Assembly: GCA_021464525.1 (NCBI GenBank)
Contig: JADRCO010000311.1
Location: forward strand, 1-38,107
DNA from: Rhizophagus sp. LPA8_4_AMF
Taxonomy: Eukaryota > Glomeromycota > Glomeromycetes > Glomerales > Glomeraceae
Length of the DNA: 38,107 nucleotides
Direction of reading: 5' to 3'
Below, one piece after another: positions 12,766-24,582 of this stretch. Position 1 is the first letter of the stretch. Each line of letters begins with the position of its first letter. A model generated the notes under the pieces. It made no database searches. It worked only from the letters and a program-made list of their open reading frames with translations, and was not told where the DNA came from. A program made the translations under genes and the position numbers.

Positions 12766-12989
12766 ATGAGTAAGTTTGAGAGTCACAGTGTCATTATAAA
12801 TTATAATATTGAGATATATTTCGATGTAGATGTTGTGCTTATTTGTCTTTTTTTTTTTTTACTATAGGTACAGGTTTCGGTGGCAACAGTACTTGTCATG
12901 CAAGCGGATGCTTCTCCTCTACCCACATTCATCGTGGCTGTATGAAATGCACTATACACTGCCTTTGCAGTGGTGATAAGGGTAACTAA
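12766..12989 (+). CDS. Candidate 42-aa Cys/His-rich peptide with 4-nt first exon
   Basis: Exon 1 is only ATGA (12766-12769), followed by a consensus GTAAGT donor. The 98-nt intron ends in a poly-T tract plus ACTATAG. Exon 2 (12868-12989) completes a Ser codon and runs to TAA. The peptide has six Cys (C10, C15, C25, C28, C32, C34) and four His, including CMKC and CLC, and the exon is clearly GC-richer than its surroundings. Clustered Cys/His suggests metal binding, as in metallothioneins or a small zinc knuckle, but it does not match a family I can name. There is no signal peptide. Near the stop, GGTAAC could be a donor for a further exon (acceptor at 13017) that adds a CC pair, but that intron would be only about 36 nt. 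Confidence 0.45.
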
Positions 12990-13049
12990 ATATTTTTTTT
13001 TTTTTATATCGGATGCTAGGAAAATTATGCTGTCTTGAAATCTCAATAT

Positions 13050-14440
13050 CGTAACTTAAATGACACTGTGACTTGAAATTTAAAATAAACTACTGTACTT
13101 AAATATAAACAAATACCAAATGTCCACCTCTCAATTTGGTCTTCTTTCGTATAAACTTTTTGTTTTACATTTGGTGTTTGGTTCCATTTTGGATTCAATA
13201 AAGGTCTGTACATTCCAATTTCCTGGAATTATAACATAACACATTATACATCAAATTTATTATTTTAATATGGTTAGAATATATAATACACAATATTCGT
13301 TACGCTTCAGAATTACTTTTTATCTTTGTTAAAAGGTTGTTGTATAACACGTCATCTGTCTATTGTTTTGATTTATTTTCCTAGCAAAAAATAATAGTCA
13401 TTATCTAAATTTAATAAATTGTTTGCGTGATATACTAAATAATTAAATGAATACTGTTGGCAATATTAAATATAGAAGAGGTTGGTCGGGCAAGTAAAAA
13501 TGAATATAATAAAGATGATGGAGTGGTGGATGTTTAAAGAGAGAAATGAAGTATGAAAATTTTAAACCTACTATCATCGCCCTCCTAACCGCGGTTCCTC
13601 ACGTTGTTATAAATCAATCTCGTGTAATGTAATTTAAATCTCCCTCTTTTTAATATTTCTTTCGTAAGATTTTACTGTAATTATAAGACGCATAACATTG
13701 TTTAAGTATATGGTTGTAAATCTGAATTATGCTGTAATGCCAGAATTTAGCACTAGGTCCCGAGTTATCATCATTCAACGAACATGTGATTTTATGTGGC
13801 GCAGTTTTGATAATTTTAACAGTATGAAAACCATTGAAAAATATCGTCATATCAAATTTATACCGTTCTCTCATATAGTTGGAAAGTAATCGAGTTTTTA
13901 ATATATCGGTATATCGAATATCAGGTCTGACTGTACCGTATGTAATTTTTTAATGAAATAAAAAACCTAAAATGGAATTATTTCACAAGATACCCTATTG
14001 CAATGATTGTAAATCTTTTAAGGCATCATTTGAATTAATATAAATCTCTTCAAGAATTATAATTACATTGTTGGGTAAGTAATAATATCATTTCAACAAA
14101 TGAGATTTTTACTAAGAAAAATATTTTAATTGTTGGTTTAGTTTTATTTTTGCATCAATTTTTTTGTCATAAAAAATTCAAAGATAAATGTCACTTCAAA
14201 TCTCATTATGAAATATTTCTATAATAAAAAATTAATTTAAGAATTAAGATAGATGTTATGCGATAAAAATGTTATTTGCATGTACTGTGAAAAATCTTGG
14301 AAAATTTCTAAATGTTACGCGCGTAATAGCGTATACTATAAAAAGAATTATGAAAATTTTTCTGATAAATGTTATATACGATATATCGTGAAAAAATTTC
14401 TAAGATAAATGTTACGCAAAAATAAGTCGTCTTGTCCAGT
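13050..14440. other. Gene-free stretch with DR1 fragment
   Basis: A DR1 fragment lies at 13970-14032. The segment 13650-13890 is open on both strands for about 60-74 codons, and neither reading resembles a known protein. No gene is called here. Confidence 0.5.
13970..14032 (+). repeat. Dispersed repeat DR1, partial copy
   Basis: It matches the first ~60 nt of 11732-11890 (TGGAATTATTTCACAAGATA, then CTATTGCAATG) and then diverges. Confidence 0.6.
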
Positions 14441-14790
14441 TGATTTCAATGGCGGAGAGTTTAGGATAAGAGACCTGAACCCCATAAGAATCCTGAACCG
14501 GGTGTAGGATAAGGACTCTCATATTTTATTCAAACCAACGTAGGACCGGCGTCGGTCTTCACCTTTGTCTTGCTACGCCACTATAATCTGGACTGGACCA
14601 CAGTCCAATCTCAAGACCGATCAAGTAAGATACGTAGGACGGTTAGGATCATTTAACATCTTTAATTTGAAAAGATAAAAAGATACAACTGACTATTTAT
14701 AATGTTGATCGGTCTTTTGAAGGTTGCCATGATGAGCAACATAAAGACCTGCCCGGAGAGACCGATAATCATGACTATCTTAGTTATTTG
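14440..14790. repeat. GC-richer repeat-derived island
   Basis: This stretch is clearly GC-richer than its flanks. Around 14598 it carries the hairpin GGACTG-gacca-CAGTCC, and it contains repeated AGGATAAG units. Its right part (about 14690-14790) contains GGAGAGACCGATAATC, which recurs inverted at 30286-30365 with similar flanking words (GTCTTTA, TGCTCAT). It is probably a mobile-element fragment with no intact coding frame. Confidence 0.45.
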
Positions 14791-15011
14791 TACTTCCAAA
14801 ATTATTGACTTTTCGACAATATTTAAAGTATAAAATTTACCATAAATGGTATTTAATAACAATACTAATACATAGTTTTAAAAAAATATTGTTAACACAA
14901 TAATCATAATGAAAAATAATATTAAAATATTGGCTAAATGAAAATTTATTGTATTGTTAAATTAGGTGCTTATTTCAGCTCCTAAAAGTTTAATGTGTAA
15001 TGTACAGTGTG

Positions 15012-15146
15012 TAAGAGTCCTTTTATTGAGCTGCGAAAAAAAAAAAAATAAAAAAAAGTTTTACAAACGAAAAAGTTTATGGCGTTTCTTTCTTTCTATT
15101 TAGAGAAAATTAGTTATCAACCGTAATTACATGCAATCTTCATTAC
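15012..15146 (+). repeat. Dispersed repeat DR2, left copy
   Basis: It starts GAGTCCTTTTATTGAGCTGC, has an A-rich middle and ends in TTACATGCAATCTTCATTAC. A direct copy lies at 19371-19498 and an inverted copy at 37494-37620. Two direct copies therefore bracket the left arm that carries the 17088-18653 gene. Confidence 0.75.
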
Positions 15147-15817
15147 AAATTAATTTCATCGTTTAACGTGGGTTTAATAAATATGATATTAATTTTTTTC
15201 TTTAAATAAATTACTGTTTTTGTCAGTACAATTATAATTTGAAACGTAGTGCATTTATAATTAATTAAACTTAATTTTCTTTGATCTCTTTTAAAGAAAT
15301 GAAAGCCAATGAAAGCCTTTCACATTTCAAAACATTTTACAAATTTATCCAAGTGTTGTATGTTTAAATGGAGGAAAATGTGCAAATATGCGTTTAATAT
15401 CCGACTCGAGTATTAAGTTGACAAAATAGGCAATTTCATAGATTTTCATTATTGTTTCCAGTTTTAAAATTCTTTGTTTACAAACATTGTAAACTTTTGA
15501 CTGCGGTTATACTTTTCGATTACTAAAATATTTAAAATGCATTATGGAAAAAAAACGGATTGTTATTAATGACTTTTTTTCTATGTTGATTCTATATCCA
15601 ATTTAAAAAATTTTGAACAGTACGTACAGTACTTTGTTATAAAAAATTATTGCTATCAAAAAAATTGAAACGCATAACTGTATGCAACTCGGGTATACTC
15701 GTAATCTTTATCTTTTTTCTGTTAAACCATGCGTATAGTTCATAAATTGTTATTTTAGTAGCATAGGATAAAATTTTACAAAAGCTTCCAGCGAATTCAA
15801 CGAAAAAAATATTCCTT

Positions 15818-16269
15818 GGTCATGTGATGATCTAAAATACTGTTAGGTCCGATTAAAATAATAAGCAATTTAATTAATTATGTAAGCAGAAGGGTTATAT
15901 TTAATAAACAGTATATAAATAAACGGTATAAAGAAAATATCCAATCAGACGTGTAGTATAGCACTGTACGTCGGCATATACTCTCGACACGAATAAAGGA
16001 TTTCACACAAATACTAAAGGATAATGAGATAACCTTTTGTTCTTTAAATAAAACTTTATTAACTTTATTCGTTATTTTTATCTACTAGAAATATTACTAC
16101 AAAAATCAACCTATATTTATAATAAAATTTACATGTAATAAATATTTGCTATATTATATTTAACATATAAAATATATCTAACAAATTACACGTGTTTAAT
16201 AAATTTAATAAATTTTATATATCTAATATATTACATGTTTAAAGACCAGCACCTGATGATCACATGACC
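15818..16269. mobile_element. TIR element interrupted by a solo LTR
   Basis: The ends are GGTCATGTGATGATC and GATGATCACATGACC, inverted repeats matching at 14 of 15 positions. The corresponding site in the right arm (about 25010) lacks the whole segment and reads straight from GAATTCAACGAAAA into the shared GTTCTTTTCTT, so this is an insertion. Without the nested LTR it would be about 280 nt, with no coding capacity, as expected for a MITE. I see no clear target-site duplication. Confidence 0.6.
15841..16009 (+). mobile_element. Solo LTR with 5-bp target duplication
   Basis: This 169-nt segment begins TGTTAGG and ends CACACA (TG...CA termini). It is flanked by the direct 5-mer AATAC at 15836-15840 and 16010-16014. 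It holds a TATATAAATAA-like box, a GC-richer centre and an AATAAA signal before the end, the usual order inside an LTR. The TGTTAG start and small size fit Ty1/copia-type elements. No internal retrotransposon sequence is present, so it is a solo LTR left by recombination. Confidence 0.7.
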
Positions 16270-17087
16270 ATACTAGAAAATTTTTTTTAAATTAAACGTT
16301 CTTTTCTTGATATTTGCAGGATGATTCAAAAGCTCTATTTTCATGCAATAGAACTTAAGAGGAACTTTAGCGTTATAATGTTATCGAAAATATTAACAAT
16401 TTTCATTGACTATACCATCAACCAACAACAATCGAAGTGACCGATTTGCGATATTGATTTTTCATATTACAAATTTGAATCACGTACATCATGAAATTTT
16501 TAGGTAGTTCCCACATATCCTACATGAATTAATCTTCGAATTTTATGGATCTATGTCGAAAATACCATATGTTTTGTCACAGGGTATTTGGAGAATATTG
16601 GAATTACAGTATTTAGATTTCTACATATTTCCACAATATTTGATGTGGATTTTCCATGTGGATTTTAATAAGTGGAAAAAATTTCCTGATGATTTTATGC
16701 TATTTTTACTTACATACTAGACATGGGAATTTATTTTTTCATAAAATAAAGAAAATTAAATTTTTTATTTACAATAAAAAGTTTTTTGGGTTTGTGGTGG
16801 TTTAATTTGCATGATCATCATGTATGGTTTTAGAAACAACGATGATTCTTTGTAAATATAAAACTCTTGTAATACTAAATACGAAGTGCGTTTTATCATG
16901 AACAACGGCCTAAAACGGGATATTTTCTTTTGTATTTAAAAAATATATATATACCCACTCACAAAAATTGTTGACATGATAAAAAAGGTACTCCATAGAT
17001 ATCTTACCTTCTTAATAATTTTCATCTCCTTGTTATCTTCCTTTTCTTTTCCATCAGCTGGCCTTTTGGATTTATCTTATCCTAAAA

Positions 17088-18653
17088 ATGAATTCACTAG
17101 TTGTTCTTTTTAGAATACTTTGTAAATTTTATATAGAATTGAAGCGTATAGAAAAGATTTTCTTGCATACATATATTATAGATATGGTCACATATAGTTT
17201 TCTGTTCATTGGCTCTTTAATCTTAACAGGACATTTCGAACTTAATTTTTTACTTATTCTAATATTAATTTTTCCTATAATATCAGGGATAATTATGGTA
17301 ATATAATGGTTTATACTGAAGATTAGTTGTTTAATTTATTTAATAATAGTTATTAATTTGTTTTATTATTTATAGTTTTATGGTAAAACCGTTTATCATG
17401 GATTAGCATTTCTTGGTGTACATTCGTTTCCTGTTTTTGGAGGAATAGCTTATTTTTACACTTATTATTTTAATTGTAGAGATCAAAATATCAAATGTGA
17501 CGCACATAATCCAACATTTTATGCAAGCATGGTTTTTTTAGTTGCACTTTTAGGTTTATTCCAATTGTTACATACATTATATGTGTACTTAATATGGAAA
17601 AGAAGGTAAATGATAATTTCTTTCAATTATGTAACAAAAAAAGAAATAATTAAATTTATTTTTATTTCATTTTTTTTTATCTTAGAATATGGCCTCTAGT
17701 ATATGAATTTAAATATTCTAGACATGATGAAATTAAAGGTAAATAATCCATTCATTCAAATCTTTTAGCTTAAATATATTTGTTTAGTTTCTAAATTTTC
17801 TTTTTCTTTTTTTTTGAATTAGAAATGCATGCGATATACGAGATCCAATTTCCACTTTTCCATGCGCAGATTATGATGATAGGATTATTGATAGTTGCTT
17901 ATTTGGTAGGAATATGTGGTATAGACCTTGTAGCACTAACAAAAAGACGCATTAGTTCTCGAAAAATATTTCTCAATTTTCAAGCGCCATTCAACGTAAT
18001 ATTTCTTTATTATTCATTTTTTATGCTCAAAGGTGTAAGTACATTATTTTTTTTTTGTCCTTTAATATAATGTTATTATACTAAAACAATTTTGTTTTTA
18101 CACATCAACATATTTAGGTGAGGGACGAGAAACATTATTTAATGTTTATTGTATATATAGGAAATTTTATTCAAGCCTTATTAATATATTTTGATATGGC
18201 TAGTTTCTGTAAACAATTTAAATTATTGGCAAAATTAGATTATACGTTACAATGCTTTCAGTATAATACGGAAATTTGTACATTTTTATTTTACGGTAAT
18301 AATATATAATTTCACATAAATTTTTTTTTTTATTAAAATTAATATAATAATTATACTAATAATTCTTTTTTTAAAATATATATATAAATATATAATAGCA
18401 TGTCTATGTTGGATTGTTTTAGCATTATCAACGTGGAACACGATTAGATGCCATAAAAATTTCGGTAAAAATATGTCAATTTATAGTATGTGAATTTTAT
18501 TCTTCATTTTCATTATTCATTTTTTCCTTCAATACTAATAATTAATTAACTTTTTAAATAGTAACATACGAACCAACTCCTCCAGAATTTAAATCCGGAA
18601 GAAAATTTGTAAAAAGAGAATCAAGTTTGCCAAAGCATTCACACATCGTCTAA
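17088..18653 (+). CDS. Multi-pass membrane protein, left paralog (353 aa, 7 exons)
   Basis: The exons are 17088-17297, 17376-17605, 17686-17738, 17823-18034, 18118-18295, 18399-18485 and 18562-18653. All introns are GT-AG (78-103 nt) and the frame is continuous to TAA. Hydrophobic segments lie at residues about 29-47, 54-70, 78-101, 118-144, 178-201, 217-233, 242-262 and 288-306, giving seven or eight helices. A charged loop (about 145-166) includes the 53-nt exon 3, and a basic C-terminal tail of about 45 residues has Pro and Ser (YEPTPPEF). I know of no named family for it. The start is the first ATG, and the right paralog uses the same one. All seven exon lengths are identical to those of the inverted paralog, while the proteins differ at roughly a quarter of positions in exon 1, so both copies appear to have been kept under selection. 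A sensor, channel or transporter role is possible, but no motif decides it. Confidence 0.85.
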
Positions 18654-18893
18654 ATAAATAATTAATCGAAGATTAATATTATAAAATTTAAAAATGGATT
18701 TTAAAACTATTTTTTTTTTTAGAGAAAATGTACAATTAATAATAGAAAACTACAATTATTTTTCAATAAATAAAGTAAAAATTTTAATAAAAATAATTTT
18801 TTCCTCTATAAACAAATGAAACAACTGAAAGCAGTAAGTTAAAGCTAAATTACGAAATAATAAAATAAATTCAGTATATATTAATTTGAAATT

Positions 18894-19498
18894 CATGACT
18901 CATTACGATTAGAACTCAATAAATGATTTTGTAATAATCGATTTGAAACTTTTATCATTATGATATTATAAATTTCACGATATACAAATACCGAAGTTCG
19001 TGATTAACCGATATAGATTTTCAATTATAAGAAAAATTTTCTGCCGCCGGATTATACTTAATATTAAGACAGATGTTAATTTATAAATAACAAAATTGTT
19101 ATTGTAGGTGTAAATCAAAACCATCGTCTTTTAACAACCTCACACGTAATAATAAGAAATATAACCAAAAATGTACCATAAGAAAAAATTAATTTTTTTT
19201 TGTCGTTTCATTCGAAGATATAGTTCTAATTTTTTAAAAGATAAACGAAAAAAATACACAAATGCAAATAAAATAATTAAGAATCGGATAAAATACTGTA
19301 TATATATATATTATCGTAACTCTAAAAACTGATTTCTAATTAAAACAAATATGTTCAATGTATAAAGATTAAAGAGTCCTTTTATTGAGCTGCAAAAAAA
19401 AAAGTTTTATGGACAAAAAAATTTATGGCATTTCTTTCTTACTATTCAGAAAGATTTAGCTATCAACCGTAATTACATGCAATCTTCATTACGTATTA
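18894..19498 (+). repeat. 3'-flank repeat shared with the window end
   Basis: Its reverse complement closely matches 37494-38107. Shared words include CATGACTCATTACGATTAG, CTGCCGCCGGATTAT, AACAACCTCACACGTAATA and the whole DR2 end. A third, partial copy is in the right arm (about 22335-22510). The block belongs to the downstream flank of the paralog genes. Confidence 0.8.
19371..19498 (+). repeat. Dispersed repeat DR2, middle copy
   Basis: Direct copy of 15012-15146, starting AAAGAGTCCTTTTATTGAGC and ending ATGCAATCTTCATTAC. It closes the left gene-bearing unit. Confidence 0.75.
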
Positions 19499-19546
19499 GT
19501 CCTGAATTTGAGTCTGTGATACACTGACCGATTCTTCAATGGAAAT

Positions 19547-19577
19547 GTTGTAGACCAAATCAAACCATGTCTCAATA
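19547..19577 (+). repeat. Terminal fragment of foldback family
   Basis: GTTGTAGACCAAATCAAACC followed by ATGTCT matches the outer end of the foldback at 28997-29127. Only one end is recognisable here. Confidence 0.5.
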
Positions 19578-19915
19578 TAACCTTTAAACAATTTAAACGA
19601 TTATAATGTAGACTTAAAATATACATCATATCAATAAAGTATCTATCTACATTATAATACACATAAGAACCAAAAAAAAACAAAAAAAAACAAAACTAAC
19701 TAAATATCCATTTTACATAAACTTCGAGATGATTATTACTGACTCCACCAATTCATGCTACAAAACCAAAAATTTGTTAAAAAGTCTAATCATTAGTATT
19801 AATACATCTCAAAATATATTCAAATAAAGGATGTTACGAGATAAGAATTATAAACTATATGACTAAACTATTTTCCTATATCCTTGAACTCCGCACTTAT
19901 ATATCAGAATAAACC

Positions 19916-20068
19916 ACTTCAACGTTAAAGTTAACTCCAAAAAATATCCCGCGTATATTAATGAAATCCATATAGATTTTAGTTTAACTCCATAACGTGT
20001 AAATTCAAATGTTGGTTTACAAGTTTACAACCATTGCAATAAGGTATCTTGTAAAAATAATTCCATTT
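19916..20068 (-). repeat. Dispersed repeat DR1, inverted copy
   Basis: Near-complete reverse complement of 11732-11890, running from the AAAGTTAACTCCAAAAAATA end to TAATTCCATTT. Confidence 0.65.
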
Positions 20069-20707
20069 AATATTTATATTTCATATAAATTATTATAATT
20101 ATTTTATTTAAATAACGATTTCGTATTCTAATAATGTAAACGCGAAAGAAAGTTAAATAATACGCGTTACGAGGAATGTGAATGAAAAGCGAGCACAGAA
20201 GAGTCCAATGGAAAAGAATTAATTAGAGGGGAGTCGAACGTACCAATAAAAATTAATCCAAGTTGAAGTCACGTGGTATCACGTAAAAAATTTTACTTTT
20301 ATGTTATGTTTAGAACTATTATCATAGCACTGAATAAAGTTGTATAACTATAGCGCAACTTGCAAAAATTTATAAAGACCGAATGATTTTAGTACCAAAA
20401 CTTGTCATTTTTATTAAAAAAAAACCCTTTTTCATCTAATTTTGGAGATATTATGTAAGTCTTTGACGCTCCGAACTAAAAATTTAAACGTTTTTAAGGG
20501 TAAATAAAATAGATCGCGGTCCAGGGGACGATGATTTCACAATATATCACAAAAGTCACAAAATTTTGTGATAAACACAAATTTTAACATTACTAACCAC
20601 GTTATTCTTTATATATATGTCATAATTTTCATAATTGCGGAACGTAACTTACCATCAAATTTGATGACGGTTTAATCTTCACGTGCTATATATACTTTTC
20701 TAATAAC

Positions 20708-20755
20708 CTGACAACCCGAGTAACTCGGCTACCCGACAACCCGACAATCAAATTT
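20708..20755. repeat. CCCGACAAC repeat with palindrome
   Basis: The palindrome CCGAGTAACTCGG lies between copies of CTGACAACCCG and CCCGACAACCCGACAA. It is GC-rich against AT-rich surroundings and resembles the kind of GC-rich simple repeat at the window start. Confidence 0.45.
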
Positions 20756-22844
20756 CTCAAGTGTCCCGTATATTGTTGTAACAGTATAAACGGTATGAGT
20801 CCATTATTTGGTAATAGTGACCTACATACAGTATTCTCACAAGAAATTAATAAGAGTTCAGTGTGAAAGAGGGGGTTTGTGAAAGACAAATCAGAAGAGC
20901 AGTTTAGGAATTTTATAGAGTGAATTGATAAAGGATTTTAATATATCGTTATCTGTTATTATAGTTAAATTTTTTATATTTCTAGATATTACCTAAAAAA
21001 TTATCAATATGAATGATTTTTAATTTTCAAATTAAAACAAGAGAAAATTATTAGATTAAGATAATATTTAAGTGCCAGGTTAATTTTTTCAAGCTGACCA
21101 AGTATACTACTTAAATGCTACTTTGAAACATTTTGGTTCGTATTGTAGGTTATTTCAACGTCATCGCTAAAATTGACTATAATAACTACAGTAGTGGCGG
21201 AAAATAATTGGAATTTATATAGCTTAATTAAACTACCTCTTGCGATCATGATTTACTATTGCATATATTACACTAAGTCATTGCGCATTATTTTGTTATA
21301 TTTTGGACAACACTATCTTTCAGTAGCTGGAATTTTTAAATATTAAATTTTTTACTCATTTTTTATAAAATCTTTATAAGTTTATGAAATAAATTATTAT
21401 TTTTTAATTGAATTGCTTATTAAATATACGGAATTTAAATGTATACAAAACGTATCATTTCCATAAAGATTTCTTATAGAAACCGCTACTACTGTATGAA
21501 GTATCATATTCTTCCAAAGTAAGACTTTCACGATAAAGATACCTAAAATAAAAAAAGTTATTTTATTTTATTTTATATTTAATAGATATTAAACGGTGGT
21601 ATTTACATTGGTTAACGTCACGGATAAAAATTATTAATCATTTTAATTTTTTTTCCTTTATAATCTATACTTATTATATATAATTTTTTTTATATATTAT
21701 TTATTTCGTCTGGATCAGGATCGTACTTACGATAAGCGCCTTTTTTTCTGATTTTCATTTTTAATAATATTTTTTTCCCTAATTATTTTGTTACTAATTT
21801 CTTTTCTTTTCGTTCTTTCACCTTTTAGGTTTAGATTAAGATCAGTGCTGTGATATATTCAAATAAATATATTTATTTGAATAAATTTGGTTCTGTATGA
21901 TTATTTTAGTTAGAATAAATATATTTTTTTACTTAACAGAGGTTCCTAACGATCATATTAGTAGATGGTTCTAAGTACCAATATGATTGTCGGGGCAATC
22001 CACACCTCGCTCGATTTATCATATGTCGCCTCGGAAATTATTTCTTTTTCTATATGCATTACACTGAGATATCAAAATACTTGTTGTATCATTTGTTTCT
22101 TTTTACATTGATTATCGAAACTTATTTCTATCTGTTTTGCTCAAAGCTAAAAGCAAATAATTAAGATAGCACTAACCATATTAGAGTTACAGTAGTATAC
22201 CTAATTAATATTTAGCAAGTTCGGTATTTTAAGTTGATGAACCATTAGCTTATTTAAGACGAAGCTTCTTCTTTTGTCCTAATAGACAATGTAGCACGCT
22301 TTTTTCTTAAGACAGGGTGAAATACTATGGAACATTTTTTGTTACATTCTTATTATTATGTGTAAAATTATTAAAAGACGATGGTTTTGATTTAACGATT
22401 TTATGATCTTAAGAATAATCCAGAAGAAAAATTCGTGAAATTTATAATTTATAATATCATAATGATAAATTCTTATTTTATTGAGTTCTGATCGTAAATG
22501 AGCCATGAATTTTTAAATTAACGTATATTGAATTATTTTATTTCGTAATTTAGTTTTAACTTACTACTTCAATTGTTTTATTTAATAAAGGTAACTGTAC
22601 TGTTCGCCAGATTCTGAAAGCAGAACCATCTGCTTCGATTAACCCAGTTAACCAATTTAACAAGGGAGGGATCTTGTTGCCAAACCAAGTATTAAAGGCA
22701 AAATTTATTTTTATTAAATTTTTACGTTATTTATTAAAATAATTGTAGTTTTCTATTATAATTATACATTTTCTCTAAAAAATAAAAATTGCTTTAAAAT
22801 CCATTTTTAAATTTCATAATATTAATATTTACTTAATTGTTTAT

Positions 22845-24396
22845 TTAGACGATGTGTGAATGCTTTGGCACACTTGATTCTCTTTTTACAAATTTTCTCC
22901 CGGATTTAAATTCCGGAGGAGTTGGTTCGTATGTTACTATTTAAAAGTTAATTAATTATTAGTATTGAGGGAAAAAATGAATAATGAGAATGAAGAATAA
23001 AATTCACATACTATAATGTGACATATGTCTACCGAAATTTTTATGGCATCTGATCGTATTCCATGTTGATAATGCCAAAACAATCCAACATAGACACGCT
23101 ATTACATATATATATTTAAAAAAAATGAATTATTAGTATAATTTTTATATTAATTTACTAATTTAAAAACAATATAAAATTATGTGAAATTATTATTACC
23201 GTATAAGAAAAATGTAAACATAGGCATATTATACTGAACGCATTGTATCATAGAATCTGATTTTGTCAATTTTTTAACTTCATTACAAAAACTATCTATA
23301 TCAAAATATAATAATAATGCTTGAATAAAATTTCCTATATATACAATGAACATCAAATAATTCTTCTCATCTCTCACCTAAATATGTTGATATATAAAAC
23401 AAAATTGTTTTAGTATAATATCATTATATTAAAGAATAAAAAATAATGCACTTACACCTTTGAGCATAAAAAACGAATAGTAAAGAAATATTATGTTGAA
23501 TGGCACTTGATAATTGAAAAATATTTGTCGAGAACTAATGCGTCTTTTTGTTAGTGCTACAAGGTCTATACCACATATTCCTACCAAATAAGCAACTATC
23601 AATAATCCTATCATCATAATTTGCGCATGGAAAAGTGGAAATTGCATCTCGTATATCGCATGCATTTCTAAACCAAAAAAAGAAAAAGAAAAATTTAGAA
23701 ATTAAACAAATATACTATATACGCTGAAGGATTTGAATAAATGGATTATTTACTTTTAATCTCATCATGTCTAGAATATTTGAATTCATATACTAGAGGC
23801 CATATTCTAAGATAAAAAATAAATAAATTTAATTTAATATTTTTTTTTTTTAGTTATATAATTAAAAAAAATTATCATTTACCTTTTTTTCCATAATAAG
23901 TACACATATAATGTATATAGTAATTGAAATAAAACTGAAAATGCAATTAAAAAAGATATACCCATCACATAAAACGGTGAAATTTTGTTGCATACGACAG
24001 GCTTGTCTCTACAAATGAAATATTGAGTACAAAAAGAAGCTATCCCTCCAACAATAGGAAACGAATGTACACCAAGGAATGCTAGTCCATGGTAAACGGT
24101 TCTACCATAGAACTACAAATAATAAAATAAATTAATAAATAGTATTAGATACATTAAACAATCTTCAGAACAAAACATTATATTACCATAATTATCCCTG
24201 ATATTATAGGAAAAAATATTAATGGAATAAGTAAAAAATTAATTTCGAAATCTCTCGTTAGGATTAAGGAGCCAACGAATAGCAAACTATATACGACCAT
24301 ATCTATAATATATGTGTATAAGAAAAACTTTTCTATACGGGTTAACCCATTATAAAATTTACGAAGTATTCTATAAAGAACAACTAGTGAATTCAT
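22845..24396 (-). CDS. Multi-pass membrane protein, right paralog (353 aa, 7 exons)
   Basis: Going down from the ATG, the exons are 24187-24396, 23883-24112, 23754-23806, 23456-23667, 23200-23377, 23012-23098 and 22845-22936. Their lengths (210, 230, 53, 212, 178, 87, 92) equal those of the left paralog, all splice sites are GT-AG, and the frame is open throughout. The product has the same seven or eight hydrophobic segments. Exons 4 and 7 are almost unchanged. The loop around residues 106-118 and exon 5 from the FDIDSF motif onward are more diverged. At the exon 3/4 junction the donor changed from AAAG|GT to AAAA|GT, which turns a Glu codon into Lys but leaves splicing possible. It faces its paralog tail to tail. 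A 21-bp minisatellite sits about 60 nt upstream of the ATG, probably in the promoter or 5' leader, and the left copy lacks it. No named family is recognised. Confidence 0.85.
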
Positions 24397-24454
24397 TTTT
24401 AGGATAAGGTAAATCCAAGAGAACAGCTGATGGATAAAAAGAAAAAGAAGATAA

Positions 24455-24582
24455 TAAAGAGATGAAAAATTATTAACAAAGAGATGAAATTTATTAACGA
24501 AGAGATGAAATTATTAATGGAGAGATGAAAATTATTAATGGAGAGATGAAAATTATTAATGGAGAGATGAAAATTATTATAG
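24455..24582. repeat. Minisatellite, about 6 units of 21 bp
   Basis: Imperfect tandem units of the type GAGATGAAAATTATTAATGGA; the last three are nearly identical. The matching place upstream of the left paralog (about 17008-17036) has only one unit (on the minus strand GGAGATGAAAATTATTAAG), so the array expanded after the duplication. Confidence 0.85.

Larger units (their letters stand above)
15258..19170 (+). repeat. Left arm of large gene-bearing inverted repeat
   Basis: Read in reverse complement, 22335-25645 aligns along most of this arm. It covers the upstream flank (for example the CTCGGGTATAC words at about 15690 and 25198), the whole seven-exon gene including intron positions, and the downstream flank to the AAACCATCGTCTTTTAA word. 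This arm is longer because it holds an inserted element (15818-16269) and about 300 extra bases at about 16395-16690 that are absent from the right arm. Confidence 0.8.
19500..22330. other. Spacer of the inverted repeat, no gene
   Basis: This non-homologous spacer between the two arms holds a foldback-family end at 19547-19577, a DR1 copy at 19916-20068, a palindromic CCGAGTAACTCGG with CGACAACCCG repeats near 20708-20755, and a small hairpin near 21948-21990. Frames open for about 60 codons exist (for example on the minus strand at 20686-20889), but none resembles a protein I know. No gene is called. Confidence 0.6.

Noticed and set aside
13650..13889. Overlapping open frames of 63 and 74 codons on both strands
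   Set aside because: Neither strand shows a motif, composition shift or splice partner that would decide a coding strand.
20686..20889. Minus-strand 67-codon frame
   Set aside because: It crosses the CCCGACAAC simple repeat, which keeps the frame open by its sequence. No protein family was recognised.
21948..21990. Hairpin ACGATCATATT...AATATGATTGT considered as a tRNA or structured RNA
   Set aside because: There is no cloverleaf, no box A/B and no T-loop GGTTCRA word. It is only a single AT-rich stem.
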